From Limnoperna fortunei (Eukaryota; Mollusca; Bivalvia; Mytilida; Modiolidae): DNA of 64,000 nucleotides. Where the stretch lies: positions 22,779,714 through 22,843,713 of the forward strand of contig OX104122.1 in assembly GCA_944474755.1 (NCBI GenBank), read 5' to 3'. Position 1 is the first letter of the stretch; every line of letters begins with the position of its first letter. The notes beneath the pieces were generated by a model. The model had not been told where the DNA came from and ran no database searches. It was given only the letters and a program-made list of their open reading frames with translations. Positions 23,661 to 36,752 of the stretch are shown piece after piece. The position numbers were made by a program, and so were the translations under genes.

Positions 23661-26600
23661 GTATGAATAAAAGTTGTATGTTTTGTATGGTTTTTAATGC
23701 CAATTTCAGCAATTTATCAGCAATATCAGGCATCCATATTTTATTAAGGGAGGAAGCTAGAGTTCCCAGAGAAAACCCCATACGTTTTGTAGGAAAACTG
23801 GCAATCCTTGCATGTCAATTAAGGTTGGAGTCCAGCTCACCCTGTCCGCAGTGAGACTCGAACCCACAACATCAGTGTTGACAGACCACGTGATCAATAC
23901 TAGACAAACTAATTTGGCCACCGAAACCTTCATGAGTAAAGTAGAAGATTGTGTATGTAACTTCATAAAATTTTTTATGGATCCTGTTATCATGATTTGT
24001 CAAAGCCATTCAAGGAAAGTTTTGAGTTTCAGTTTATCTGCAGGCAAAATATCTTGCATAAATAAAGTTATAAGAATTTTAAACACATTTTTATCAACTT
24101 TTATTATAGATTATGCATAGGAAAAAATATCTGCAAATGAATACACTTAACTGGTAAAAATATTAAGATAATATATACTGTAGATAATAAAAACATTTTT
24201 CAATAGTTATTCATGTGCATGTATTTACTTTGCTATATTTAATGTTAAATTTTAATTCTTTAAACATAAAATCTGTCACTTGTCCATCTATATCCACTTT
24301 TCACATTAAAATTGTATCTTGTAAAACCACTGAACCAAGGAGCAATGAATAATCTTTGAATGGTCCCATAACTAAACTGTTTGATAACTCCACCTTATTA
24401 AAAGATGACCACTAAAAATAAGAAAATTTATAATAAGCTGAAACCACTAGGTTAGTTATAACTAACTTTGTTATAGATGATCCTGGCAAGGTGAACAAGA
24501 GTTTATTTCCAAACACATTAGGCTGCCATATGTAAGAATGGTCATCGCTAAAAATACAATTAACAGCATAGTCACAAGCATTTGGGAGCCTCTTGTTTAA
24601 AAGATGCATTTATTTTTGTTGGTAGGATCCACAGGCATTTTTTATGTTCAGTAAACCAGAAAAACCATACCCAGAAAAAGGCTGGTATCTTGACCGATAT
24701 GCAACTTGTACAAATGAACATTTGTTTAGAGGTCATCTGACAGAACCTTTCTGTTGGATTGATAGTCAGTGGCAGAGGGATCCTCCTAAAGACCACAATG
24801 CCAGTATACTTGGTGCATCTCAAAGATGGGGACCAGATAAAGTTGGTTTGTATAGTTTTGTATTTAAACTAAAAAATGTTACCTAATATTAATAAAAATT
24901 TTGAAAAGTTCACACACCAGATAGAATTTGATGTTTTCGAAGTTTCTGTCCACCATATATATGTTTCATAACAGAAAGGGTATATGTTATTTTCTTGTTG
25001 CTAGTTGTTATTGTTTCTTCTTAGATGTTTTCAATCTCAGATAAAAGAAATTTTTTATTCAATTTTGTTCAAGGTTTTATTGTCAAGGAGTTACAGATGG
25101 CAATCAGTAAGAAGAGCAACTAACACAAATGTTATCATATTAAAATCACAGAAGGCAATTTAATACTAAATGTAAAATAAGATTATCTCCCTTTCATTAT
25201 AATGCAATTACTTAAAAGGAATGTAATTTCTTGTTTTAAAGCATGAAACATCTGTGCTTACATTATAACATTCAAACAGTAAACTGTTACCAATCTGAAT
25301 GTCCAGATTCTACTTCAGTGTTGTATAAGAATGATCCTCTATAATGATAACTTTGTCAGCAAAAGATGAATCTTGCATTTAAAAATTATTGAAATGCATG
25401 TCATCATAATTATATATAAAGAAGTGCCCTTAAAAAAAATCTGTAAGCCTGAACACGCTGAAAAAAAAATAAATAAAATGGCAGAATTTATATACAAAAA
25501 AGATTATAATGTTGGCTAATTATCTTTGTTTCTGCTGAACTGGACTACAACATATATTCTTGATGTCCAAAATCAATGTTATACATTCTATTTTGTTTAC
25601 TATTGTTGTAGGAGTTCGAACTGTTCAGCATTTTAATAAACCAGAAGATCCTAACAGATTTGTTAACACTGAGTTATACAGACGACAAAACACAAACCGA
25701 CATGGAATAGTTCACCAGAAATATGGCCGACCTGGAGAAGGGTATTATCTCATGAGAAATCCAAGTAAGTCGATACATAGTTAGAATTTTTTGTAATAGA
25801 ATTGAACACATATATTTCAAATATCATGACTAAAATTTATGTTGTGTTTATAAGGAAAATTTGTTCAGTGTTTGATTTGGGCTGGTTTCACTATTTATTG
25901 TCAACATTGTATTGCCTGTTGTTAAAATCCACAACTTTCTAGCTCTTGCGTTTCATAATTTTTCTATACAAATTGAAATAAATTGGTCTTAACATTATAA
26001 TTCTCTTTATAGAGAATTTTTTTGTGTTAATTCACAAAATAATTTTACCAAGGTAAAATATTTGGAAAATCTATTAAAAATAGTAATGTGACTGTGTTCA
26101 TTTTCATTAATTCGTTATGGACATGTTCATTTATAGATGGCATGTAGGTGTCAGTTTGTATTGGTCCTTGTCATTGTGTCTGTAGGTGTCAGTTACTCAG
26201 TTTGTATTGATATGTGTAATGGCCATTGTTGTATGTGTCAGTTTTTTTTTATAATTGTCAGTGTTTCCTGTAGATGTCAGTTTGTTTGGATACTTTTAAC
26301 AATTGATGTAGGTATTAGTTTGATATTTTTTTAAGTTCTGATTCCTCTTTTACTAAGGAACCATTGAGCACTATTTATTAACTTTCTTAGTGTTATCGTT
26401 AATTGATTGATTGAATGTTTGATTTACGTCCAAAGAGCAGTATTTCAGCTATATTCAGGACTTAAGAACAAGTTAACAAACAACAAATCAATGGAAAAAG
26501 GGGTGGGATGGTAAATAGGAAAAACAATTCTGACTGCCACTGGAATAGCATGGAGTACTGGTTATAGGGGAAGTAAATCTAGCCTTTGTACTAGTGCCCA

Positions 26601-29600
26601 CATAAGCCAACTCTTTTTGAAATCCACAAATGGTGTCCCCATTGTCCAAGGAGCAAGGCTCTCTCCAAACATGTCACCCACCACAGCCTGCTGCCGGGCC
26701 TTCCACATCATGACCTGAACACCCCTGCATCACAGAAAGTTATAGCAGTTTAAGCTTCTTATAAAACATTGTTTTATTAACACGGAAAACAATAAAGAGA
26801 TATTTTTTATAAACTATTTTATTTGGCAGAGACAGATATGGAAGAGGGGCCTCGGTGGCGGAGTGGTTAAGGTAGTTTGTCTTCTATTGATCATGTGGTC
26901 TGTCAACACTGAGATTGAGGTTTCGATTCTCACTGCAGGCAGGGTGAACTCGACTCCAATCTTAATTGACAAAGATTGTTAGTTTTCCTACCACAGGTTG
27001 GGGGTTTTCTCTGGGTACTCTGGGTTCCAATCCCCCAACAAAAACTTGATGCCATGATAACTCTGAAAAATTGCTGAAAATGGCCTTTAACATCAAACAA
27101 ACAAACATATAAGGAAGTTATGCAGATACATGTATATATTTTATAATTTCTACATATTTCATTGTTCAATATGACAAAAAAATATTAGACCTTTATAAAC
27201 CTTTTCTTCCAAATATATGTGTAAAAAAAGAAACGAACAAAAAAAGAATCTAAGATACAGAAGAGTATAAAGTAGACAATAAGTCAGGGACAGCCACGAC
27301 ACCAGGTTAAACAAAAGAGGCGACAACAATAAACAAACAGACACACTGTGACAGTCACATCACAAAAACCAAGCACAAAGTGACATGAATCCCACTTGAC
27401 ACTGGGGTGATGCCAGGTGCTATGCACTTGTATATTTTGTCAACCAGAATGCCAGAACATCTGGATGAGTTTTTTAAATTATTGAAGTGAACATTTTGTA
27501 TTTATTAGTTGACTGACTGTCCATTAATAACTTCAATATTTTGGCAATGTTCCCTCTGACAAGTTAGGCAAATGAAATTTAAAAGAGTTTGATGGTTTCT
27601 TTTATTAAGGAATATATGAAGTCTTTTCCCACAGGTATTTTGGAGGTAATTCTACATAACAATTTAAGAATGAATAAAAGCTTATAGACTCATAGGAAAC
27701 GTTAATGTTTTAGCTGTGGTTGCAATATGAGGACATTATAATGCATGGAATTAGAATCTATTGAACGAGAGTTGTAAGTGTTCAAACAAATATCACTTTA
27801 TTTAGAATACATTCGAGATCAGCATTCACTGAAAGCTTTTTGAATAAAAATTATAGAGAATGATCACTTGATTGAATATTATATTTATATACGATTCACA
27901 TGCTACGTACTTTACAGCTTTATTGCATGATTTAAGTCAAGCTATAGATAGGACAAAATTATCATGATATATATTGCATGTACTTTAGGAGAAAGCGACT
28001 AGAATATTGCTCGAGTTTGTTGTTTTGGAGCAATGTTGCATCAGCCATGCATGTATAGTTTGGGAGTTGGAATATTATAACAGGGATTTTAATAATATTA
28101 ATAATTGATAATCTGTTCTGATTTATTATTAAAATATTTTAGAGATTTGTCAGGACATTTCTGAAAAACTGCTTTAAAGCTGCTCATTTCCTTTATATGC
28201 TTATTTCCACATGTATGGAGTGCATTTGAATAAAGCCATCCCCAGACAGATTTTTAATCCCAGAGTTAAGCAAACATATATGCATTAACAACGTTTCAAG
28301 TTGTTTTAAATAGTTTATTTGCATACAATTTAAATGTATTTTCATTAGTTGAAATCGAACCATCTCTTTTAACTGTGATATCCTCTTGATTGTACAAGAA
28401 AGAAAAAAATATCGATCAATTTGCAGCCTCAAAATAGTGTAAATATATCTGGGGTTTTTTGAGCTTGTATGTACGAGGCCATGAATTGTCAGTACACACT
28501 TATAGAAAATTAATAATCAGTACTATTAAATTTAATATTGGATTCTAATATGACGTGCCTGGAACACTTTGAGTTCACACCAAGTGTGTTAACGAGTATG
28601 TATTCCTAATCCATCCTAAAATGCCATAAATGATCAACATTCTTTATGGTGACGTCATAATAAGATTTTTTCAGCATTGAAACAAAATCACAATCAAATT
28701 TGTGTCATAAACGTTTTTTCTTGATTAACCACGATTCTGCCCTGTATGTCTACATTTTAAAATATTGAACATAAAGGGCCAACCGGTGGTAAAATCAGTA
28801 TACATGTATATTGATTTACCCCAATGAATTATTTCTTAAATTTATCCTTTTAGATTCACAAACATGGTTTGGCTCAACAGTACCTTTAAATAGAACAGGT
28901 ATTTTACAAGACATCCGTCCAAAGACGACAGCTGAGTATGAAATGATACATAACCAACAGAAGGAAGAGGTCTTACAACGGAAAGGGAAATTCCCTGCCT
29001 ATTCCGAGTATACGGATAGGATTGGTATTAAGACAAAATTACAACCAATTATGACAACGTAAGTGTTCATTTTGCCAATATGTAAAAGTTATTGCCGTTA
29101 TGTATTTGTGTTGGTTGTGGGAGGAAAATTTGACAACAAAAGTGATGTCTCAGATCACGCACAATCAATTTTTAATAGTAAAATCCAGGTAATAGGGGAT
29201 ACAGCTACATTGGTCATGTGACAATGGAAATTCTAGAATTATTAGAAAATTATAAAAATAGACAACAAATTCTTAAAAATAAATCATATGATATGAAATT
29301 ACCCTAACAAGACTGAATAGATCGTATACTGAAAAGTTGTTATTTTTTATCAAATACTGGTGCTATATCTAAATACATAAATATGATTGTCTATAACATG
29401 TACATGTACTGCAAACATAAAATATAATATTTTTACAGGTTAAAAGAGGGATATCTTTATAGAAAAAGTGAACCCTATCTTATATGTATGAATGTTTGTA
29501 GCTAGATCTTTAGTTAATTACAGTGCCAGGGAACATTACTTTTGAAGTGTATTTTACTACCTTCCATTGCCGATAGATATTCCTAGTTAGAATTCCCTAC

Positions 29601-32600
29601 CTTGTTTTCATCAAAATCCAGTTTATGTACTTTTATAATTGTTGAGAGATTTTCTGTACAAGGAAGATACAAAGAGGAAACACTTGCAAATCTAAAATAT
29701 ATATATAAGTACTGATAATATTTCTGCATAAAAATAAGTTTAAATTTTTCCTGTACATGTAATTGTTTTTTGTTTTGTTTATTTTTTTTCCTGTTCTTTT
29801 TTTGTGTGTAAACTTTTGTCTACCAATGACAAGATATTTTTTATTAAATGATAGTCTTAATTATCAGGTTTTAATTTTATTTTGACCATCTAAAATTGGC
29901 TGTTTCTTAAAATGAATTAAATGAAAGTCTAGTTGCAGACATTGATTAACTACATTGTCAATGGCTTTGTTTTCCGCCTATATCTAACAAAGGATCCAAT
30001 TATCCCCAGATACATAATTACTGTTTATTTTAAAATTAATGAAATATAGCCACTACATTTCTCTATTTTCTGATTAAAACATACATAGAAGAATCATTAA
30101 TTAAGTAAAATATTCACCCTGTCACAATAGTGTCTAATTTTTTTGGAAAGAAGTGGGTACATTGCTATCAGGCTAAGTGTTATGGATTATCTCCCTTGTA
30201 TTTTATATTTGTAAACATTATGCTGCAATAGGCTCTATAGTATTCCCTGTATTTCATAATGTTGTTTGTTTTTAATAATATATAGGGATAACTTTACACC
30301 AGAATTGTTTATCAGGTAAAAAGGCACAGTAGCATGCTTTGTGTGTTATATGATTTCAGTTTTATTTTGTACAGTATATGCTTCGCTTGTCCACAAAACC
30401 AAAATTTAAAACACAGCAAACCATAGCAGTTTTTATGTGCAAAAATTTTTCATACTACAGTCAAACTTGGATGGCTCAAACTCAAATGGGCTGAAGGTGT
30501 TTGAGTAATCAGGAGAATTGAGAAACCGGGTCTTGAGATTTCCAGAAATGGTTCATGAGAGAACTGTAATTGATATCGGTTTATAGACAAATGAAACAAG
30601 TGATAACAACTTTTCGTAAGGTTCTTTGTAAATTCAAAGAACCTAGCTTTTAAACGTTATGATCACTTGTTTAATTTGTCTCTCCTGTAGTTGGGTGATA
30701 CCAGTTACCTACCAACATATTTTGTTTACATATAACAGATAGACAAAAAACTGTCACCAGTATCCCCCATACATTTTAATGCTCCAAAATTGTCAACCAG
30801 CTTCCTACAGTAGGTATTTCTCTTAAAATCATTATTTTTCTATTATCTTCATTATATATTAGATTAAAACTGTAAACATATAACAAAAAATCAGCAAGTC
30901 AAGCTCTACATTAAAGTCAAGCAAAAGTTAAGATAAATCTGTTCTGTAGAAGTAAATTTTCTTTTAGGTAAGCAATTGCATGGTTTTAGGAGCCACTTGT
31001 TTGGAGGAATATAAGTTTTGAGGAATGACATTCAAATGATCAATGTCAAATTTAATATAAATGAATAATTTTATGAAATTCAAATATGGCGAATATCCCA
31101 TAATGAAGTCTACTCTGGATTTCTATTTACTGCCAGAAAGTAAGAATTAGGATTAGATGAATGATACATAACATTTGGTCCTCCAATAAATAGTGGTGAT
31201 TACAGACCCGTTTCTTGTAGTCTCTAGTATCATTTATGTTAATCTGTTTGACTGACAAAATTTTCAACTGAAAAGTAATCATGAGTAACCCCATTGCCCA
31301 ATTAAATAATGTTCTACACTCTATCAATTTTCCATAAGATATGTTTCCATGGAAATACAAACATTGCTACAAGGAGCCTTGGATCACGTCAAGAACATGA
31401 CTAATTTATTCAGGACAAGGCCAGATGTGTGAAAAAAATGTGTGTAAAAAAAGTGTGTAACATTACAATGATGCCACTTATGTTCACATTCACAGCCTTT
31501 AATCAAGTCCAATATATTTTGCTTTATATATCTCCTTAGCGTGTTGTGCAATATTTTTAATTATTACACGTTTTGTTATGTTATATTACACACACTTGTT
31601 TATTTCTTCTTTGCACATGATGTTTATGATGCACTGTACATTTTGTGTGTTGTATCACATGTATAGTCCACCATACCTCCAGAAAGGTTTGTGGCTCTAT
31701 TTAAAATGATGTCACTATTACAAGATAACAGGAAAATGGGAACAACTTTATCACACAAACACAAAAACACATTTACCATTCACTCATATAACACATGATT
31801 GACAAAAACAATGTTGTTTGGACATTTAAATTAACTGAAAATATTAAAATAGTTATAAATCTATATTTCTCTAATTTTGACGTAATATTCCAACCGCTTG
31901 ACCGGTGTGGAAAAAATATTTTTCGTCACTAGTGAATTTGTTGTTCTCAGCAGTTGATTGGTTAAAAATAATAACGTCACAATAAGAACTCATGACGTCA
32001 TAAACAAAACACATTCCATTTACCGCGTATTCAAGTCATGAACGTAAAATTGGGGTTGGGAGAATTTGTACTTCGTTTCGCAAATTTACTACTTTTTAAA
32101 ATTAGAGAAACAGAATCTTACATTAGTACTCTTGGATTATCGGATTTCTCCAATCTCGATAGTTAAATTATGGAATTTTACTATCTTGATTGGAGAAATC
32201 CGATAAGGCTCGGACTTAAAATTCCATAATTTAACTATCTTGATTGGAGAAATCCGATAATCCACTCGTACCAATGTAAGATCCTATATTTACATGTACT
32301 ATATAAAAGCATGGAAACATTAAATAACAAGCAGTTTTTGCATTTGTCACATGTTCATAACTTTTATTCCTTTTTTCACAATGAATTTTGTCATTTGGTT
32401 TCTGAAATTAGTTGCCCATATCAACATTCAAAGTTTGTAAGGAATTTGATAAAGAAACAAATTAGGAAAAAATATATAAGGTCAGTGTGAGATTAAAATT
32501 TTGCAGGAACAGGTGTCTCTAGAGCTATCAAGATACCTAACAGTATTTCATAATAATTTCTTTAGTTGACTTTTTAATGTATTATAGTCAAAATACAATG

Positions 32601-33510
32601 ACCTGTCAGGTATTTGCTACCTATTGCTCAATCAATTTCAAAAATAGATAACAGCTGTTTAGAAAACTGCTTCAATCTATTTTTTTTAAAGCTATTAATC
32701 AGAAAGAGCTGGACATTTAAATTGCAGCTATTCATGTGTGACTCAGGTAACTTCAAACTTCTAATCTGGAAGATAGCCATAGAGTACAATGTAGATAGAA
32801 GAAGTTAGAAGTTTAAAATTACCTGAGTCACACATGATTAACTGCAATTTAAATTTCCAAGCTATCACTGATGAAGAGCTTTAAAGAAAACAGAATGAAG
32901 CAGTTTTCTAAACAGCTGTTGTCTGTATTAAGAATTGGTTGACCAATAGGTAGAAAATACCTGACACATCATTGTTTTTTGACTATAATGTATTAGTTCT
33001 GAAAGAAATTGGAGGCCCAGAGGGGAAAATATTGCTTTAAAATGTATAAAACTGAAGGAGATAAAAAAAATCTTTCAAAAATGCTGAAAAACATGACTGT
33101 CTAAAAATTCATCAATTATATACAAACATGTCCAGAAATTCATACATAATATACAAAGACAAGTAGAGAAAATAAAAGTATCAAATGAATGTACTATATA
33201 CCTGGTATATACATGTATATATTTCAAGTTGTATCCAAGGAACTGTAGTTCTTAAATTTAAGTAAAGCAAGCCTAAGTAAAAATAAATTACAATACACAT
33301 TCTAACAGGAAGCAGTGTGTATGTATTAATCCTAACTAATCCTTCTCTATAATGGCTCCATTTTGTCATTAACCTTGATAACATTTTGATGATGTCTTGT
33401 TTCTTTATAATTTTATAATTTTAAATTATCAAAGTATAGTTTTACCAATGACTTGTGGTTCCTTTTGCAGGAGACAGAGAAGGAAGATGTACCTAGAAGG
33501 CGAATTATAG
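23562..33510 (+). CDS. Unrecognised 238-residue protein, five exons
   Basis: Exons: 23562-23660, 24626-24845, 25612-25764, 28854-29058 and 33471-33510. All have GT-AG junctions and matching phases, 717 nt including the TAG at 33508. The protein starts MATGEMDMITKKPRTARDPY and ends RQRRKMYLEGEL. It has no signal peptide, membrane segment or coiled coil. It is rich in short Trp/Tyr/Pro phrases (KPYPEKGWYLDRYAT, CWIDSQWQRDPP, WFGSTVPLNRTGILQDIRPK). Such phrases are common in small ciliary or sperm-axoneme microtubule-associated proteins; I offer that only as a weak guess. An acceptor (TTGTTAG) directly before the ATG suggests an upstream exon, possibly at 20855-20869 in frame. Its 3' end faces the GSTK1-like gene. 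Confidence 0.8.
23683..23927 (-). mobile_element. tRNA-derived SINE, copy B (reverse)
   Basis: Inverted box B (GAGACTCGAACCC, about 23852) and the body motifs GGAAAACTGGCAATCCTTG and TCAATTAAGGTTGGAGTC mark the family. It lies in the first intron of the plus-strand gene. Box A is diverged. Confidence 0.8.
24626..24845 (+). CDS. Second exon of the unrecognised gene
   Basis: Encodes DPQAFFMFSKPEKPYPEKGW and continues to QRWGPDKV. The acceptor TTGTTGGTAG and donor G/gtttgt are in phase 1 with the next exon. Uninterrupted reading frame and aromatic-rich content argue it is real. Confidence 0.8.
25612..25764 (+). CDS. Third exon of the unrecognised gene
   Basis: Encodes VRTVQHFNKPEDPNRFVNTE and continues to GEGYYLMRNP. 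The acceptor TATTGTTGTAG and donor A/gtaagt are strong. Confidence 0.8.
26405..26745 (+). mobile_element. Possible dispersed element, ATTGATTGATTGAATG type
   Basis: The motif GATTGATTGAATGTTTGATT followed by ATATTTCAGCTATATTCAGGAC recurs at 36537-36600 (TGATTGATTGTTGTTTATCG, then ATATTTCAGCTATATTTAGG). Only the first roughly 65 bp are shared within this window. The right boundary here is a guess. Confidence 0.4.
26846..27108 (+). mobile_element. tRNA-derived SINE, copy C (full length)
   Basis: The head GGCGGAGTGGTTAAGGTAG (box A) and GGTTTCGATTCTC (box B) are followed by the shared body and a CATCAAACAAACAAACAT tail. Flanks ATATGGAAG and ATATAAGGAAG may be a diverged target duplication. It is about 260 bp in an intron of the plus-strand gene. 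Confidence 0.85.
28854..29058 (+). CDS. Fourth exon of the unrecognised gene
   Basis: Encodes SQTWFGSTVPLNRTGILQDI and continues to KTKLQPIMT. The acceptor is TTTATCCTTTTAG and the donor AC/gtaagt. This is the most conserved-looking part of the protein. Confidence 0.82.
30577..30680. repeat. 104-bp hairpin
   Basis: Arms of about 45 bp (AAACAAGTGATAACAACTTT and AAGGTTCTTTG against CAAAGAACCT and ATGATCACTTGTTT) face each other around a few bases near 30635. This is a fold-back element or inverted solo terminus in an intron. Confidence 0.65.
32115..32282. repeat. 168-bp inverted repeat with an extra internal arm copy
   Basis: ATCTTACATTAGTACTCTTG then GATTATCGGATTTCTCCAAT is inverted at the right (ATTGGAGAAATCCGATAATC then CCAATGTAAGAT). 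The right-arm segment TCTTGATTGGAGAAATCCGA also occurs once more in the middle (about 32188-32208), so the centre can pair in two registers. Confidence 0.75.
32582..32988. mobile_element. 407-bp fold-back element with TGTA target duplication
   Basis: Ends TTATAGTCAAAA and TTTTGACTATAA are inverted, with arms of roughly 190 bp (for example GACCTGTCAGGTATTT, AACAGCTGTTTAGAAAACTG, CATGTGTGACTCAGGTAA, each inverted on the other side). The centre is only about 20-30 bp. TGTA lies directly outside both ends (32578-32581, 32989-32992). It does not code. Confidence 0.8.
33471..33510 (+). CDS. Last coding exon of the unrecognised gene
   Basis: After acceptor CCTTTTGCAG the frame reads TRQRRKMYLEGEL and stops at TAG 33508-33510. 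The preceding intron is 4.4 kb and full of fold-back elements, so another small exon could be missed. Confidence 0.65.
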
Positions 33511-35220
33511 ACATATCCATCACCGATCTGTACGATTAGATACTCATACAACAATTATTAGGGTCAGAAGATGATCATGTGACACACTTATGTTTTCCCC
33601 CAGAGTTTAGCAGCAGAATTTAAATTCCCATTTTTTAACATTTTGTTTAACTAGAGACTGGATAGTACCAATCATCTATTATGTTAACTTGGTTTCATTC
33701 ATCTTGGTGCCATGACAGTTAATTTTAGATTGTCTCCCTTTAGATATTTTTTGTATATTGGCACCTTTAGGGTATCAATACTTTTGTTAAAGAAAATATT
33801 ATGTTTGTTGTATGTATGTTCTTACAGAGTAATTCTAAAATAAAGTTCTTTGTTTGGTGCTGTTTTGTAACAATAAAATGTTCTACATGTAACCTTTTTG
33901 TATACTATTGGACCATATACAATTTTAATAATTTTTCTAATAAAGCAATAACATATAATGCATATAATTACTATGTTAACATTTTAAGAACTAAAAATAT
34001 ATATATCTTTTATCAGTTAGAATTTAGGGTACCATCTTTAATCTTAGTCATATTTTTTAACAGGTTTTATATATATTTTTTTTTAAATAGGATATATTTT
34101 TTAATTATTTTTCTAATATTACATTTACCTAAACCTTTTTAAGAAATAATATTTAATATACACATATTTGTTTTGACAAAGTTTACATAAACTCACAATA
34201 ATGAGGCAGGTTATTTGCTGTATTGTAACTGGTTTATTTATTAAAACATGTACATGTAATTGCCAAAAGACAAAAAACAATACCTGTTGACTAGAGATAT
34301 TCTGTTTTCATTTTTTTTTCAATAAATACTGAAGAAATAGCAAATATTACTGCTAATTAGGTTGTGAATTACCAGACGCAAAAACCCATTATACAAATTA
34401 TGTCATGTTAAGTTTTCTTTAAAAAATGGCCCCTAACATACAATAGTTTCAAGAGAGGAAGAAAATAGTGTTGTGTACCAACATTGTTTTGTTGAAAAAG
34501 AATGCTCTGTTATACTTGGTTTTATTTACCTCCCCTTGACTGCTGATAACCAAGTACCAGGGTAGACGACGAGTGTGTGCCTAGTAATAAATTAATTTTG
34601 AAGCCACAAGAGTGGTATTGCCATTATTTTAATGTTATAGCTTTACATTTATGTTGCATACAATTTTATTCCTAGATACCAATCAACAGTTACATAGATA
34701 CATTGCTCAAAAACAAATAAAACAAGTTGAACATAGTTGGTTAGCATTAATTTATTAAACCAGGAGCCTCTATATAACAAATCACTGTCTATAAATGGCA
34801 TTTCAGTATATAAATACCCATGTATAAAAGGCAGTATTTTTCCACCACAATTACATAAAATGTTATTTTAAATATACCCCCGGTAATGCTAATATATCTG
34901 TACTGTAAAAAATAGTTATTTTTGCAAGCCTCGGAACAGGTAGAAATGTGAGGCATTTCTTTTGTCCAGCTAAGTAATGAATGATTATGTAATTATTGTA
35001 ATATTGAGATTGTAACTAAATTGTAGATAAACACTCGAGATAGATATCTAGGAATATGTTGTTGCTTGTTTGTTATTTGTAGTTGTTATATTTAGTTGTT
35101 GTTAGAAATGATGTATAACTGTGATATGTAAATTGTGAAAATGTGACAAGTAGTTTTGATACCACATTTTTATTTATGTCACTGCTGACGCAGAAAATAA
35201 ACCAAATTCTTTAATAATGT
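33511..35220 (+). other. Probable 3' UTR and polyadenylation region of the plus-strand gene
   Basis: AATAAA signals lie at 33839-33844, 33872-33877 and 35196-35201; I cannot tell which is used. No coding exon is evident. The next gene (36703-48036) is on the opposite strand, so the two are tail-to-tail. Confidence 0.45.
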
Positions 35221-36702
35221 TGTCGTTTTTAATTGCATGTTAAATCTCTATTTGATGATACTTCAGCTTTAGTTTGTGATCAGCCAATCAGAACATTACT
35301 TAAATGTTTGCCTGGCAACCATTTCTCAAACATCCAAGTTTTTGATGTGAAAAATGCAGATGAATGAGGTATTACATCTCCTTTATCTATAAATTTAAAA
35401 AAAAAACATTTTTGCCCAAATCCTGGTCCAGTTCTGCTAAAAATATAACAAGAATTCCATTTTTTGATAATCTGGAAGCAGTCTGTGTGCTAGAATAATT
35501 TAAATAGAGCTCATGGCACCTTTAACGCTATCTTTTATTGATAGAAATTAAGATTCCAGTTATTTATAATGTCACTGTAAGTTTAGTTTGGTCAATGCTT
35601 GGTCTTTGTAAAAGCAAAGAATTGCATGAATGGTACTTGTTTCCATGCAGTTTAAAATGTTCCATTCTTTTGTGTGAAGGTTTATGCAATTATCAGCAAT
35701 ATTTCTGCTACATCATGGTCTAAAGTTTTTATTTATAAGGAGGAAGTCAGAGGAAGCAGAACTGAATGAAAACCTCAAATCAGCTCATTAAATCTAGTAT
35801 TTTTAGGTTGGTATAGAAATAGTGCACTTAAATGCATTTTATCTCTGAATAAAACAAAAATTTGCTGTGGTCATAAAGATAAAGAGTATTTATTAAGACA
35901 CAGCTATGGTATTTTTTGCTTTACATGTTCATAATTGACACCACTGCATTGGTGTACTCTGGTGCTTAAGACATTTAGGCAGTTCCCGTCCAATAAAAAA
36001 TCAAATATGTAATAGGGATACTTAGCTATGGCTCAGAAAAAATATTTCACATTGTTTGGGAGATGAAATTTATTAGATTAACCATTATTAGAACCAAAGG
36101 TTCAACATAGATTGATATTAAAACAGAGTGAGCAAAAGCAAGAAGGAGAAAAAGTGATGGCATGGACACTATTTTCTCATTCATAAAGCACTAAAGCAAC
36201 CTTAAAATAAAGAACGAAACAAAATTAAGGTACAGTTATCCTTCATGCAAAATGCCAAATATCAAATGCCTACTTCAAAAGAAAAAAAGTTTAAGCCCAG
36301 ACACAAATTTGTCATTCAGAAAACAATAAAAGACACAGTTTCAGGTGGTGAAACATTAAGTTGCAGGGCCCTAATTATAAGTCATGTTTGAAAGAACAAA
36401 CTTTTAACTTTAAAGATAAACTTTATACAATTACAAACAAATGCAAAAAACATACATTGTAATTAATTATATACATTGTATTGTAAAATATTTATGACTT
36501 TCAAGTTGGAAACACATAGTGTTACACCAAATAAAATGATTGATTGATTGTTGTTTATCGTCCAGCAAACAATATTTCAGCTATATTTAGGACATGTAAA
36601 TAAGTATGTAGTCCCCAAACATAGAGTTATTCGGTGACAAGACATCATATATTTGGAATTATTATCACATTTTGTAGATCAGTTTTATAGTTGAGGTAGG
36701 TT
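35221..36702. other. Intergenic interval between convergent genes
   Basis: Holds the putative 3' UTR of the minus-strand GST gene: TTTATT at 35889-35894 is AATAAA on the minus strand, about 810 bp past its stop. It also contains the dispersed GATTGATTG motif at 36537. I see no exon. Confidence 0.4.
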
Positions 36703-36752
36703 TTAAACTTTCCATCTTGACAGTTCTTTCTGTGGCCCTTTCCATTCTTCAC
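36703..36752 (-). CDS. GSTK1: GSTK1-like last exon
   Basis: Encodes (G)EEWKGPQKELSRWKV and stops at TAA (36705-36703). GEEWKGP corresponds to GEKWMGP of the human enzyme. The C-terminus has no SKL/ARL-like tripeptide. Confidence 0.92.
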
